This document shows, in pieces, positions 54,604 through 63,091 of a stretch of DNA of 64,000 nt. Made by a program: the position numbers and the translations under genes. Source of the DNA: G965216745 sp965216745 (lineage in GTDB: Bacteria > Pseudomonadota > Alphaproteobacteria > Rickettsiales > Anaplasmataceae). The stretch lies in contig OZ244191.1 of NCBI GenBank assembly GCA_965216745.1, positions 434,001 through 498,000 on the forward strand, written 5' to 3'. How positions within the stretch are numbered: the stretch's first letter is position 1; each line of letters starts with the position of its first letter. The notes below the pieces were generated by a model. The model saw nothing but the letters and a program-made list of their open reading frames with translations, did no database searches and was not told where the DNA came from.

Positions 54604-55347
54604 TTAAGTTTTTTTAGTTACTCTTTTGCATGCTATTATAGCTATTTCGTACAATATCATCATAGGAATTGCTAGACCTATCTGACTAAATATATCTGGA
54701 GGAGTTAATATGGCTGCTACTACAAATATCATTACTATTGCTATTCTGCGTTTTTTCACAAGTGTCTTGTCCGTTATTATTCCTATTCTTGCCATCAATG
54801 TAAGTACAGCCGGTAGCTGAAAAGAAATGCCAAAGGCGAACATTAACTGTGCAACAGTGTCAAGATACTCTGAAACAGACGGCATGAATTCTATCTCTGC
54901 TTCTCCGATATCTTTTTCAGCAAAAGAAAGAAAGAACTCCCATGCTATAGGGAATATCAAGTAATATGCTATACATGCTCCTAATAGAAATAATATTGGT
55001 GTTGATAGTAGATAAGGCCATATAGCTTTTTTTTCTTTTTTATATAGTCCTGGAGCAATAAAAATATATATTTGCCATGTGAAAAATGGAAATGCTACGA
55101 GAGTAGCAGCAATTGCTGCTACTCTTAAGTATACAAAAAATGTTTCTGTGATGCCTGTGTATATTAAGGTGAAATCTGGATTGTTGATTTCAAGTTTGAT
55201 TAAGGGATTGAGTAGGAATTTATATATATCTGCTGAAAAATAATAGCACGTGCAAAAAGAAAATGCGAAAAACAACATAGAGTTTATAAGTCTTTTTCTT
55301 AATTCTCCGAGATGCTGCATTAATGTCATTGAATGATCTGTTTTCAT
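54604..55347 (-). CDS. tatC: Sec-independent protein translocase TatC
   Basis: TatC is the twin-arginine signal receptor. The 247 residues have six spans. The N-terminus MTLMQHLGELRKRLINSMLFF holds the conserved H-L-x-E-L-R-x-R motif. The loop PFFTWQIYIFIAPGLYKKEKKAIWP carries FxxPGL and the conserved glutamate, and FGISFQLPAVL is the next conserved block. The Rieske protein PetA at 31122 is a likely substrate. tatA and tatB are not adjacent, which is common in Rickettsiales. The start is ATG 55347. Confidence 0.95.
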   Translation of the reverse strand: MKTDHSMTLMQHLGELRKRLINSMLFFAFSFCTCYYFSADIYKFLLNPLIKLEINNPDFTLIYTGITETFFVYLRVAAIAATLVAFPFFTWQIYIFIAPGLYKKEKKAIWPYLLSTPILFLLGACIAYYLIFPIAWEFFLSFAEKDIGEAEIEFMPSVSEYLDTVAQLMFAFGISFQLPAVLTLMARIGIITDKTLVKKRRIAIVMIFVVAAILTPPDIFSQIGLAIPMMILYEIAIIACKRVTKKT

Positions 55348-55570
55348 TTTTGTTACACGATATTGTACTATATACTTTTCATTATGTATTTAAAATCTTT
55401 GTGTTGCAATATTGCTTTTATCATGTTGATATCCTCCGGTTTTATCTTTTTGTTTGCTTTTATTTATGATTGATAACTGAAGTTCTCACTAGTGTATCGA
55501 TCAACTGTTTTGTGTGGTTGTGTTGGAATTTTGATTATGTTATATTTATCGATGATTTAAATAATATGGA

Positions 55571-57133
55571 GTGTCTGTGTCTGCTGTAACTGGTTGGCGT
55601 CGTTGGTTTTTTTCTACAAATCATAAAGATATAGGGACGTTGTATATAATATTTGCAATATTTGCAGGAATTGTAGGCGGTGTTTTTTCGGTTATTATGC
55701 GTTCTCAGCTGATGCATATAGATTTGGTTAGTAATCAATTTTATAATGTTTTGGTTACAGGTCATGGATTGATAATGTTATTTTTCATGATCATGCCGGC
55801 ATTGACAGGAGGATTCGGCAATTGGTTTGTACCTTTAATGATAGGTGCTCCAGACATGGCTTTCCCTAGATTGAATAATATAAGTTTCTGGCTTTTGTTT
55901 TTCTCTTTTGTTCTTTTGAACATAACACCTTTTGTTGGCTCGGGTCCTGGTACTGGTTGGACTCTCTACCCCCCCTTGTCACATTCTAGTTACCATTACG
56001 GTCCCTCTGTGGATCTTGCAATACTTTCATTACATCTAGCTGGTTTATCTTCTATATTAGGAGGTATAAATTTTATAGCTACTATATTTAACATGAGGGC
56101 TCCTGGTATGACTATGTTCGGTATGCCACTTTTTGTATGGTCTATGCTACTTACTGCTTTTATGATAGTGCTTGTTTTGCCGGTGCTTGGTGGAGCCATA
56201 ACAATGATACTGACTGATAGAAATTTTGGTACATCCTTTTTTGTTCCCGCAGGGGGTGGCGACCCTTTGCTTTATCAGCATTTGTTTTGGTTCTTTGGTC
56301 ATCCAGAAGTTTACATAATAATTATGCCAGGTTTTGGAGTTATTAGTCAGGTTATTGCTACTTTTTCCAAGAAACCAGTTTTTGGGTACAAAGGAATGGT
56401 GTTTGCTATGATTGGAATATCTGTCCTAGGTTTTTTTGTATGGTCACACCATATGTTTACTAGTGGTATAGGTGTTAATATCATAACCTATTTCTCTTTG
56501 GCCACTATGATAATAGCAGTTCCTACTGGTATAAAGATTTTTAGTTGGATAGCAACAATGTGGGGAGGGTCTATTGATTTGAAAACTCCTATGTTGTTTG
56601 CTATAGGTTTTATATTTTTATTTGTTGTGGGTGGTGTAACTGGTGTTGTTTTAGCAAATGCTAGCATAGATATTGTATTTCACGACACTTATTATGTAGT
56701 GGCTCATTTTCATTATGTAATGTCTCTAGGCGCTCTTTTCGCTGCTTATGCTGGTTTTTATTATTGGTTTGGAAAAATGTCAGGCAAGCAGTATTCCGAA
56801 ATTGTTGGCAAAATACATTTTTGGTGGACTTTGATCAGCGTTAATCTCGTCTTTTTTCCTCAGTTTTTTTTAGGTTTAGCTGGTATGCCTAGAAGGATAC
56901 CAGATTACCCCGATGCATTCATTCCTTGGAATTATGTTTCATCAATTGGTGCTTTTATGGCATTTGGTAGTGTGATTTTCTTTTTGTTTGTTATTTTCCA
57001 TGCTTTTAAGTACGGAAAGAAAGCCGATCAAAATCCTTGGGGTTCAAATACTTTAGAATGGCTTGAAACTTCACCTCCTGCTTTTCATTCTTTTAGCACT
57101 CCTCCTATAGTGAAATCAAATGAATATAGGTGA
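55571..57133 (+). CDS. ctaD: cytochrome c oxidase subunit I (aa3 type)
   Basis: This is the catalytic subunit holding heme a and the heme a3-CuB centre. The 520 residues have 12 spans. CuB ligands are in FFGHPEVYIIIMPGFG (the His and cross-linked Tyr, about 238) and WSHHMFTSG (about 289). Heme ligands are in TGHGLIMLFFMIMPALTGG (about 61) and VVAHFHYVMSLG (about 377). The K-channel lysine is in the FTSGIGVN...MIIAVPTGIKIFSW part. The start is GTG 55571. It overlaps ctaB by 14 bases. Subunits II and III are not here. Confidence 0.96.
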   Translation: MSVSAVTGWRRWFFSTNHKDIGTLYIIFAIFAGIVGGVFSVIMRSQLMHIDLVSNQFYNVLVTGHGLIMLFFMIMPALTGGFGNWFVPLMIGAPDMAFPRLNNISFWLLFFSFVLLNITPFVGSGPGTGWTLYPPLSHSSYHYGPSVDLAILSLHLAGLSSILGGINFIATIFNMRAPGMTMFGMPLFVWSMLLTAFMIVLVLPVLGGAITMILTDRNFGTSFFVPAGGGDPLLYQHLFWFFGHPEVYIIIMPGFGVISQVIATFSKKPVFGYKGMVFAMIGISVLGFFVWSHHMFTSGIGVNIITYFSLATMIIAVPTGIKIFSWIATMWGGSIDLKTPMLFAIGFIFLFVVGGVTGVVLANASIDIVFHDTYYVVAHFHYVMSLGALFAAYAGFYYWFGKMSGKQYSEIVGKIHFWWTLISVNLVFFPQFFLGLAGMPRRIPDYPDAFIPWNYVSSIGAFMAFGSVIFFLFVIFHAFKYGKKADQNPWGSNTLEWLETSPPAFHSFSTPPIVKSNEYR

Positions 57134-57986
57134 TTTCTTTTTTGTATTGAATGAATATGTGAAGCTAAGTAAGCCTGGAGTTTCTGCTCTTGTGGTTTTT
57201 TCTGCTTTTTCTGGAGTTATGCTATCTCCCGTAAATGTTTCATTTTTATATACTATATCAGTTTTATTATGCATCATGCTTGGATCTTGTGGCGCTGCTG
57301 CATTCAATATGTGGTATGACAGAGATATTGATTCAATTATGGAAAGGACCAAGAGTCGTCCTATTCCAGCTGGTTACATTGGCGCTAAATCTGCACTACT
57401 TTTTAGTATAATATGCTCTACTGTATCAGTTGTTAGTATTTTTCTTCTTTCCGGTTTTTTTACTTCATTTCTTCTGGCATTTTCAATATTTTTTTATGCA
57501 GTGATTTATACAGTATTGCTCAAAAGGAGTACTGTTCACAACATAGTGATTGGTGGAGTAGCAGGTTCATTACCTCCAGTTATAGGCTATTCTGCTGTAA
57601 CTGGCACAGTGTCAACAGAAAGTCTTTTGATGTTTTTGATAATATTTTTATGGACACCGCCACATTTTTGGTCACTTTCTATATTGCGTGCAAAAGAATA
57701 CCAGAAAGTTGGTGTTCCTATGATGCCAGTTTTATATGGTGATCACTGTACTAAGGTTTTTATCTTAATATATTCGTTAGCAATTCTTGCTAGTACTATA
57801 TTCTTTGGAATAACAACATCAGCTGGTTTTGTTTATCATGTTTTTAGTTTGTTTATTAGTGGATTGTTTTTGTTGTTAAGTGTATTGATGTTATTTAACA
57901 AATATCCTCCAATTAGTTTTTTCAGATTCTCTATTATATATCTTTTTGTGGTTTTGGCGGGAATTGATATAATCAATTTTGCTTGA
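57120..57986 (+). CDS. ctaB: heme O synthase (protoheme farnesyltransferase)
   Basis: CtaB attaches a farnesyl group to heme B. The 288 residues have about eight spans. The aspartate-rich motif NMWYDRDIDSIMERTKSRPIPAG (about 62-84) is the family hallmark, and the second loop motif is near FSILRAKEYQKVGVPMMPVLYG (about 189-210, in which the usual Y-x-D is part of the following GDH). The gene overlaps ctaD by 14 bases, so both are coupled. CtaA at 28202 completes heme A. ctaG is not here. Confidence 0.94.
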   Translation: MNIGDFFFVLNEYVKLSKPGVSALVVFSAFSGVMLSPVNVSFLYTISVLLCIMLGSCGAAAFNMWYDRDIDSIMERTKSRPIPAGYIGAKSALLFSIICSTVSVVSIFLLSGFFTSFLLAFSIFFYAVIYTVLLKRSTVHNIVIGGVAGSLPPVIGYSAVTGTVSTESLLMFLIIFLWTPPHFWSLSILRAKEYQKVGVPMMPVLYGDHCTKVFILIYSLAILASTIFFGITTSAGFVYHVFSLFISGLFLLLSVLMLFNKYPPISFFRFSIIYLFVVLAGIDIINFA

Positions 57987-58193
57987 CACATTTGAGTGAT
58001 TGTCTGTTTTTTTTATTATTCATAAGATGATTTTGTTGTTTCACAAATATTTAATATATAGTTATTGATTGTTATACTGTATGTTCCGTATATTGAAGCA
58101 TGAACTATTGTGGTGCTTATGAAATGAATTTTTTCTATCAAGTTGATATTTGTTTGCTTTATTTTATTTTTTTGAAATTAAATAGGTGGGTAT

Positions 58194-59069
58194 ATGAGAA
58201 TAATCTTTATGGGTTCGCCAGAGTTTGCCATTCCTAGCTTGGAATTGATTTCTAGATATCATGATGTTGTGGAGGTTTATACGATGCCACCAAAGCCTGC
58301 TAAAAGAGGATTAAATATACAGAAAAGTCCAATTCATGTTTTTGCAGAATCTCTTGATATTGCCGTTAAGACCCCTTCTTCTTTGAAAAATCATAAGATC
58401 AAAGATATCGATTGCATTGTTGTGGTAGCGTATGGTCTTATACTTCCTAAGCATATATTAGAAAAACCTACTTATGGTTGCATCAATGTTCATCCTTCTT
58501 TATTGCCCAGATGGAGAGGAGCGGCCCCAATACATAGGGCTATCATGTCTGGTGACACTGAAAGTGGTGTGTGTACAATGAATATGTCCCCAAGGCTTGA
58601 TGATGGCGATTTGTTGTTAGTGGAAAAAACTAAAATAAATGATAAAGATAATATAATTACATTGAGTGATAGGTTGTCCAAAATTGGTGCTGATTTATTA
58701 TTAAGAACCTTAGATAATATAGATAATATTATACCTACTCCACAATCTCTTTTTGGTATTTCTTATGCAAATAAGGTCAAAAAAGTTTGTATTGATTGGA
58801 ATGAAGACGCTAATTCTATAAATAATAAAATAAAAGCATTGATGGGTTTATATTGTCCTATTTTTAATGTTAAGATCATTCAATCTTCTGTTGATGTACA
58901 AGAAAATAACAAAGCTAAACCTGGACAAATTCTAAATGATGATTTTTATATAAAATGCGGTAAATATACATTGATTCCTGAAATTGTTCAAATTCCAGGA
59001 CGCAAACAAATCACAGTTCAAGATTTTTTGAAATCTAATAATCTTGACAGTATAAAAAGAAACTTGTAG
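58194..59069 (+). CDS. fmt: methionyl-tRNA formyltransferase
   Basis: Fmt formylates initiator Met-tRNA. The 291 residues open with MRIIFMGSPEFAIPSLE. The formyl transferase core is CINVHPSLLPRWRGAAPIHRAIMSGDTESGVCTM (about 99-132), containing the catalytic Asn and His, followed by RLDDGDLLL with the Asp. A shorter C-terminal OB domain follows (about 200-290). AGGTGGG lies just upstream of ATG 58194. The partner def gene is not adjacent. fba follows 27 bases later. Confidence 0.95.
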   Translation: MRIIFMGSPEFAIPSLELISRYHDVVEVYTMPPKPAKRGLNIQKSPIHVFAESLDIAVKTPSSLKNHKIKDIDCIVVVAYGLILPKHILEKPTYGCINVHPSLLPRWRGAAPIHRAIMSGDTESGVCTMNMSPRLDDGDLLLVEKTKINDKDNIITLSDRLSKIGADLLLRTLDNIDNIIPTPQSLFGISYANKVKKVCIDWNEDANSINNKIKALMGLYCPIFNVKIIQSSVDVQENNKAKPGQILNDDFYIKCGKYTLIPEIVQIPGRKQITVQDFLKSNNLDSIKRNL

Positions 59070-59096
59070 GATTTAATCTTTATTCTGAGTCTGTTT

Positions 59097-60011
59097 ATGA
59101 AGCTTACTTGGCAGGTACGTAAAGTTTTAAATAATTACTCTTCTCAAAATCCTGGTGTTATTGCTAACATTGCCAGAATCTTAATGCATGGTGTTATGGG
59201 TGGTACGGGTAAAATTATAGTCTTTCCTGTAGATCAGGGTTTTGAGCACGGTCCAGCACGTAGTTTTAGTCAAAACCATTATGCTTATGACCCTGCTTAT
59301 CACTTTCAACTTTCTGTTGACGCCCAGGTTAGTGCATATGCAGCTCCTATTGGCATGCTTCAGAGTTGTGCAGATAAATATGCCGGTCATGTGCCTATGA
59401 TCCTTAAAATGAATTCTTCTAATATTCTGTCGCATTATGATCCCAAAGCTCCTGATCAGGCTATTACTAGTTCTGTAAAAGATGCTTTGAGGTTGGGGTG
59501 TAGCGCTGTAGGTTTTACTATTTATCCAGGTTCAATGCAGTTCAATGAAATGATAGAAGAAGTCAGAGACATAATAGCTGAGGCTAAATCTAATGGTCTT
59601 GCTGTTGTTATTTGGTCCTATCCTAGAGGTGGAGAAATCTCCAAAGAGAATGAAACAGCTTTAGATGTGGTTTCATATGGCGCTCATATTGCGTGCGTTC
59701 TAGGTGCTGATATTGTTAAGGTTAAATTGCCTGATGAACGTATAGCATTTGATACTGAGTATTATAACGATTTCTCTTTGCTCAAAGATCGTGTTAAAAA
59801 GGTAAAACAATCGTGTTTTGATGGTAAGAGAATACTTCTTTTTTCTGGTGGACCTTGTGTTGCTGATGTGAACATCTTGTATCAAACCACTAAATCTGTA
59901 AATTTGGGTGGAGGTGATGGTTCCATTGTTGGTAGAAATATATTCCAACGCGATAGATTAGATGCTTTGGAAATAATAAAGCAATTATCCAATATATATA
60001 CAGATTCCTAA
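59097..60011 (+). CDS. fba: class I fructose-bisphosphate aldolase (DhnA type)
   Basis: The enzyme splits fructose-1,6-bisphosphate, or runs in reverse for gluconeogenesis. It belongs to the archaeal/DhnA class I family: IIVFPVDQGFEHGPARSF near residues 41-58, MILKMNSSN, and ADIVKVKLPDERIA near 203-216 with the Schiff-base lysine. GGPCVADVNILYQT and GGGDGSIVGRNIFQR bind phosphate. The 304 residues fit. Rickettsiales such as Wolbachia and Ehrlichia use this form. It follows fmt by 27 bases and may be co-transcribed. Confidence 0.92.
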   Translation: MKLTWQVRKVLNNYSSQNPGVIANIARILMHGVMGGTGKIIVFPVDQGFEHGPARSFSQNHYAYDPAYHFQLSVDAQVSAYAAPIGMLQSCADKYAGHVPMILKMNSSNILSHYDPKAPDQAITSSVKDALRLGCSAVGFTIYPGSMQFNEMIEEVRDIIAEAKSNGLAVVIWSYPRGGEISKENETALDVVSYGAHIACVLGADIVKVKLPDERIAFDTEYYNDFSLLKDRVKKVKQSCFDGKRILLFSGGPCVADVNILYQTTKSVNLGGGDGSIVGRNIFQRDRLDALEIIKQLSNIYTDS

Positions 60012-60443
60012 TATATATTGTTCACAGATTTATTTTTTATTTCCATACTCAACTTATATTAAATATTTTTTTATTTTTAACTCAAAATTTATTGTTCTTT
60101 TATCACTTAATACAACACTGCTTATTTATTGTTTATGATCTTCATTTGTTATTATGAATATGAGCTTTGTCGAATTTTCTTAGTCTTCAATAATTGTTGG
60201 ATCAGTTTTTCGTAATTAACAAGTGTCGTAAATAAATATAAAATAAAACTCTTGTTGCTTTTGACTGTTTTATGCTATTGTTATGACCTACATTTGAGGT
60301 CATTTGTATCACCAAATACACAAATTTTGTTTGCCTGCCAGACTTTTAGAGTTATTTTTTAGGATATATGATTATGGGCAAATGTAACTAATAGAGATTA
60401 GAGATATAATAAATATCTACTTACGCTTTTGAAATTTTCTTTT
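60012..60443 (+). other. intergenic region between convergent fba and dnaQ
   Basis: 430 bases, long for a junction of two gene ends. It contains a perfect 7-bp inverted repeat at 60283-60303 (ATGACCT, 7-base loop, AGGTCAT), which may terminate transcription from either side. There are no genes or tRNAs in it. Confidence 0.4.
60283..60303 (+). repeat. 7-bp inverted repeat between fba and dnaQ
   Basis: ATGACCT and AGGTCAT flank the loop ACATTTG. No long T-tract follows on either strand, so it is only a weak candidate for a bidirectional terminator. Confidence 0.3.
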
Positions 60444-61097
60444 TCACTGTTTTATTCTTTTCATAAATTCTCTATGGGCTATTAACTCCTGTTGTGATGG
60501 GCTTTCCCAGTGTCTTGGGGCTTTATACTTTCTGTTGCTTATAGTTTCTTTTATATTTTCAAAGTTGATACAAGATTGATCCCCGCCAGACATTGCAACG
60601 TAAACTTGAGCCAATAGTTTAGCATCTAGTAATGCTCCATGTATTTTCCGATTTGATAGGGATATTCCAAATCGATTGCACAGAGCGTCAAGAGAGGCTT
60701 TAGACCCAGGGAATTTCTTCCGAGCCATGCCTAGAGTGTCGACTATTTTGTCATTTGTGAGTGCTGATATGTTTAGCCTAGACAATTCACTGTTTATAAA
60801 TCTTATGTCAAAATCTGCATTGTGTATAACCAACTGTGCATTAAGTATAAATTGTAAAAAATCTTCAACAATTTCATAAAATCTTGGTTTGTCACGTAAA
60901 TATTCAGCAGTTATACCGTGTACCTTTGTTGAAGCGAAAGGTACGTCTCTGTCAGGGTTTATGTAAACATGATATTGGTTCCCTGTGAGAGTTAATCCTG
61001 ACATTTCTATACAGCCAATTTCGATGATTCTGTGCCCACTATGGGGGCTTAGGCCTGTTGTTTCAGTGTCAAGCACTATAGTTTTATGTAAAGTCAC
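60444..61097 (-). CDS. dnaQ: DNA polymerase III subunit epsilon
   Basis: DnaQ is the 3'-5' proofreading exonuclease. The DEDDh motifs are IVLDTETTGLS (about 7-17), VIHNADFDIRF (about 94-104) and HGALLDAKLLAQVY (about 157-170). At 217 residues it is short of the E. coli form (243) but normal for alphaproteobacteria. The start is GTG 61097. The C-terminal polymerase-binding tail is present but short. It stands alone. Confidence 0.93.
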   Translation of the reverse strand: MTLHKTIVLDTETTGLSPHSGHRIIEIGCIEMSGLTLTGNQYHVYINPDRDVPFASTKVHGITAEYLRDKPRFYEIVEDFLQFILNAQLVIHNADFDIRFINSELSRLNISALTNDKIVDTLGMARKKFPGSKASLDALCNRFGISLSNRKIHGALLDAKLLAQVYVAMSGGDQSCINFENIKETISNRKYKAPRHWESPSQQELIAHREFMKRIKQ

Positions 61098-61267
61098 CTA
61101 TATTTACTAACATAAAATCTATAAACATACAATGAGGATGAGGATGTAATGTAAATGAAAAAAATATTAAATTCAAATTCATGTATTGTATTTGATTGAT
61201 TTAATATTAATTACATATGTTATAGTTCTAATTTCTTATTTTTAAGTGTCTGATTGTGTTTAGATTT

Positions 61268-62236
61268 TTAATTCAACCCAACCAATTCTCTGACTTCTTT
61301 TATACAAGAAAGATTCTTTGCTTTTTCTTTGCCTTGTTTGAGTTGATGGCTTATATACAAATTGTCATTGGTTATTTGACTGATTGTTTGTTTTATAGGA
61401 TCTAGCTTAGAAACCAAAGCTTCTGTAAGTAAAGCTTTCAGCTGTGAGAAATTATTTATATTTGATGGAAGTGCTTCCTCTGCAATAGACTCGTATATTG
61501 TGATCAAGTTTCTTGCTTCTGGTCTTTCTTTCAAAGACTCGGAATCAAACCCAAGAATATTATCAGTTTTAGCCTTTGATATTTTTTTTTTGATTGTATC
61601 TGGGGAATCTGTGATGTTTATTCTTGAACCTTCAGAAGCATCTGATTTGCTCATTTTAGATGTTGCATCTAAAAGGCTCATTACCCTTGCTCCTTTTTGT
61701 GGTATTAATGGTTTTGGTTCTTGGAAGAAATTAATTTCATAAGTTCTGTTAAATGTATTTGCTATTTGTCCTGCTAGTTCTAAGTGTTGTTTTTGATCTC
61801 CCCCTACTGGAACTAAGGTGCTTCGATATAAAAGTATATCTGCTGCCATTAGTGCTGGGTATCCATATAGACCTAGGGAGCTGATGTTTTTTTGTGTTTT
61901 GCTTTTGAATTGAGTCATTCTGTTTAATGTTCCAGTTGTTGTTATGCATCCAAGTATCCAACTCAATAGCGTATGATCCTCTACATCAGACTGTCTGAAG
62001 ACTATACATTTTTTGGGATCAATTCCGAGAGCGATATAGGTGGCAAACAATTGTCTAACAGAAGCAGAAAGTTGTGATGGTTGATAGTTTGTAGTCATAG
62101 CATGAAGATCTGCAATGCAAAATATGAGATCATCGTATTTATCTTGCAATAGTAACCAGTTTTTCATTGTGCCAATATAGTTGCCCAAATGCAATGAACC
62201 AGTTGGTTGCATTGCAGAAAAAATTCTTTGTTTCAT
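61268..62236 (-). CDS. trpS: tryptophanyl-tRNA synthetase
   Basis: This is a class I synthetase charging tRNA-Trp. The HIGH-like motif is PTGSLHLGNYIG (about 11-22) and the KMSKS motif is KMSKSD (about 196-201). The 322-residue form from ATG 62236 starts MKQRIFSAMQPTG, as in the family; the frame extends to 62266 and would overlap grpE. The catalytic domain has the QSDVEDHTLLSWIL and GGDQKQHLELAGQIA blocks. It lies 10 bases after grpE and is probably co-transcribed with it. Confidence 0.95.
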   Translation of the reverse strand: MKQRIFSAMQPTGSLHLGNYIGTMKNWLLLQDKYDDLIFCIADLHAMTTNYQPSQLSASVRQLFATYIALGIDPKKCIVFRQSDVEDHTLLSWILGCITTTGTLNRMTQFKSKTQKNISSLGLYGYPALMAADILLYRSTLVPVGGDQKQHLELAGQIANTFNRTYEINFFQEPKPLIPQKGARVMSLLDATSKMSKSDASEGSRINITDSPDTIKKKISKAKTDNILGFDSESLKERPEARNLITIYESIAEEALPSNINNFSQLKALLTEALVSKLDPIKQTISQITNDNLYISHQLKQGKEKAKNLSCIKEVRELVGLN

Positions 62237-62246
62237 ATGTTTGATT

Positions 62247-62978
62247 CTAATCTGTATTTTTTTCACTTATTGGTTCTGGTTTTATTCCTTTTGATTCTTG
62301 AGAAGAGACAACTACAAGTGCAGGGGAAAGAACTCTATCTTTAATTTTGTAACCTTCCCTTAAAACCTCAACAACAAAACCAGGCCTAAATTCAGCGGAA
62401 TCTTCTTCTTTGATTGCCTGATGCAGATTGTAGTCAAAAACTTTTCCGTAAGATTCAATGTGTTCAACTCCATGTTTGGTAAGAGATTTTTGCATAATGC
62501 TTGCGGTCATTTGGACCCCACTACTAATATCTCCTTCTTTGACTGATAGAGCTCTTTTTAAGTTTTCGAATACTTCCAGCATTTCTTTTGCAAAATTGGA
62601 TATGCCATAATTACGTTCATTCTGTATCTCTTTAGCATGTGATTTTCCCAGATTATCAGCATCGGCTGCCAGTTTTTGTGTCATGTATTTTAGTTTTTTA
62701 TTTTCCTCTAGTAATTTTTTATTTTCTTCTAGTAATTTTTTATTTTCTTCTAGTAATTTTTTGTTTTCTTCTAATGATGTTAATAGCTGTTTTGTAGTAT
62801 CGCTTTTTTCCAAGTTTTTACTTTGTTCGTCTTGTTGGTCTTCAACTTTCTGTTCATTTGGTTTCTGTGATGGTTTCATTTTTTGTGAAATTCTAGAAAC
62901 AAAAGACTTAGACTTATGTTCTGCTGTGTTTGGTTTTGGTGTTTTATCGCTTCTTGTTTTATCGTCGTTTTCAAGCAT
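62247..62978 (-). CDS. grpE: nucleotide exchange factor GrpE
   Basis: GrpE releases ADP from DnaK. The 243 residues have a disordered charged N-terminus and four exact LEENKKL heptads (residues 69-96) that lengthen the coiled-coil stalk. The conserved core follows: LAADADNLGKSHAKEIQNERNY and ISNFAKEMLEVFENLKRAL, then HGVEHIESYGKVFDYNLHQAI. The C-terminal beta domain (GFVVEVLREGYKIKDRVLSPALVVVS) contacts DnaK. The start is ATG 62978, with a perfect AGGAGG six bases upstream. A likely heat-shock promoter lies at 63033-63062. Confidence 0.95.
   Translation of the reverse strand: MLENDDKTRSDKTPKPNTAEHKSKSFVSRISQKMKPSQKPNEQKVEDQQDEQSKNLEKSDTTKQLLTSLEENKKLLEENKKLLEENKKLLEENKKLKYMTQKLAADADNLGKSHAKEIQNERNYGISNFAKEMLEVFENLKRALSVKEGDISSGVQMTASIMQKSLTKHGVEHIESYGKVFDYNLHQAIKEEDSAEFRPGFVVEVLREGYKIKDRVLSPALVVVSSQESKGIKPEPISEKNTD
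62691..62774 (-). repeat. four 21-bp tandem repeats within grpE
   Basis: The unit encodes LEENKKL four times in a row. The copies are nearly identical at DNA level (for example ctagtaattttttattttct on the plus strand), so the array could change length by slippage while keeping frame and the heptad coiled coil. Confidence 0.85.
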
Positions 62979-63032
62979 TTGGATCCTCCTGAATGATAAT
63001 AGATTTATAGAACTAAGTTCCTTTCAATAGAA

Positions 63033-63062
63033 GATATGTTGTTTAATATCATATATTTCAAG
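63033..63062 (-). promoter_or_regulatory. heat-shock (RpoH-type) promoter of grpE
   Basis: On the minus strand CTTGAAA (63062-63056) is followed after 14 bases by CAACATAT (63041-63034). This fits the sigma-32 consensus CTTGAAA-N11..16-CCCCATNT at all but two defined positions, and lies about 55 bases upstream of the grpE start. Confidence 0.5.
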
Positions 63063-63091
63063 GGTTTGGGAAATTATTTGATGATTTTTTG

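Noticed and set aside
62691..62774. Short regular repeats resembling a CRISPR array
   Set aside because: The units are 21 bp, in frame, with no spacers, and encode LEENKKL inside grpE.
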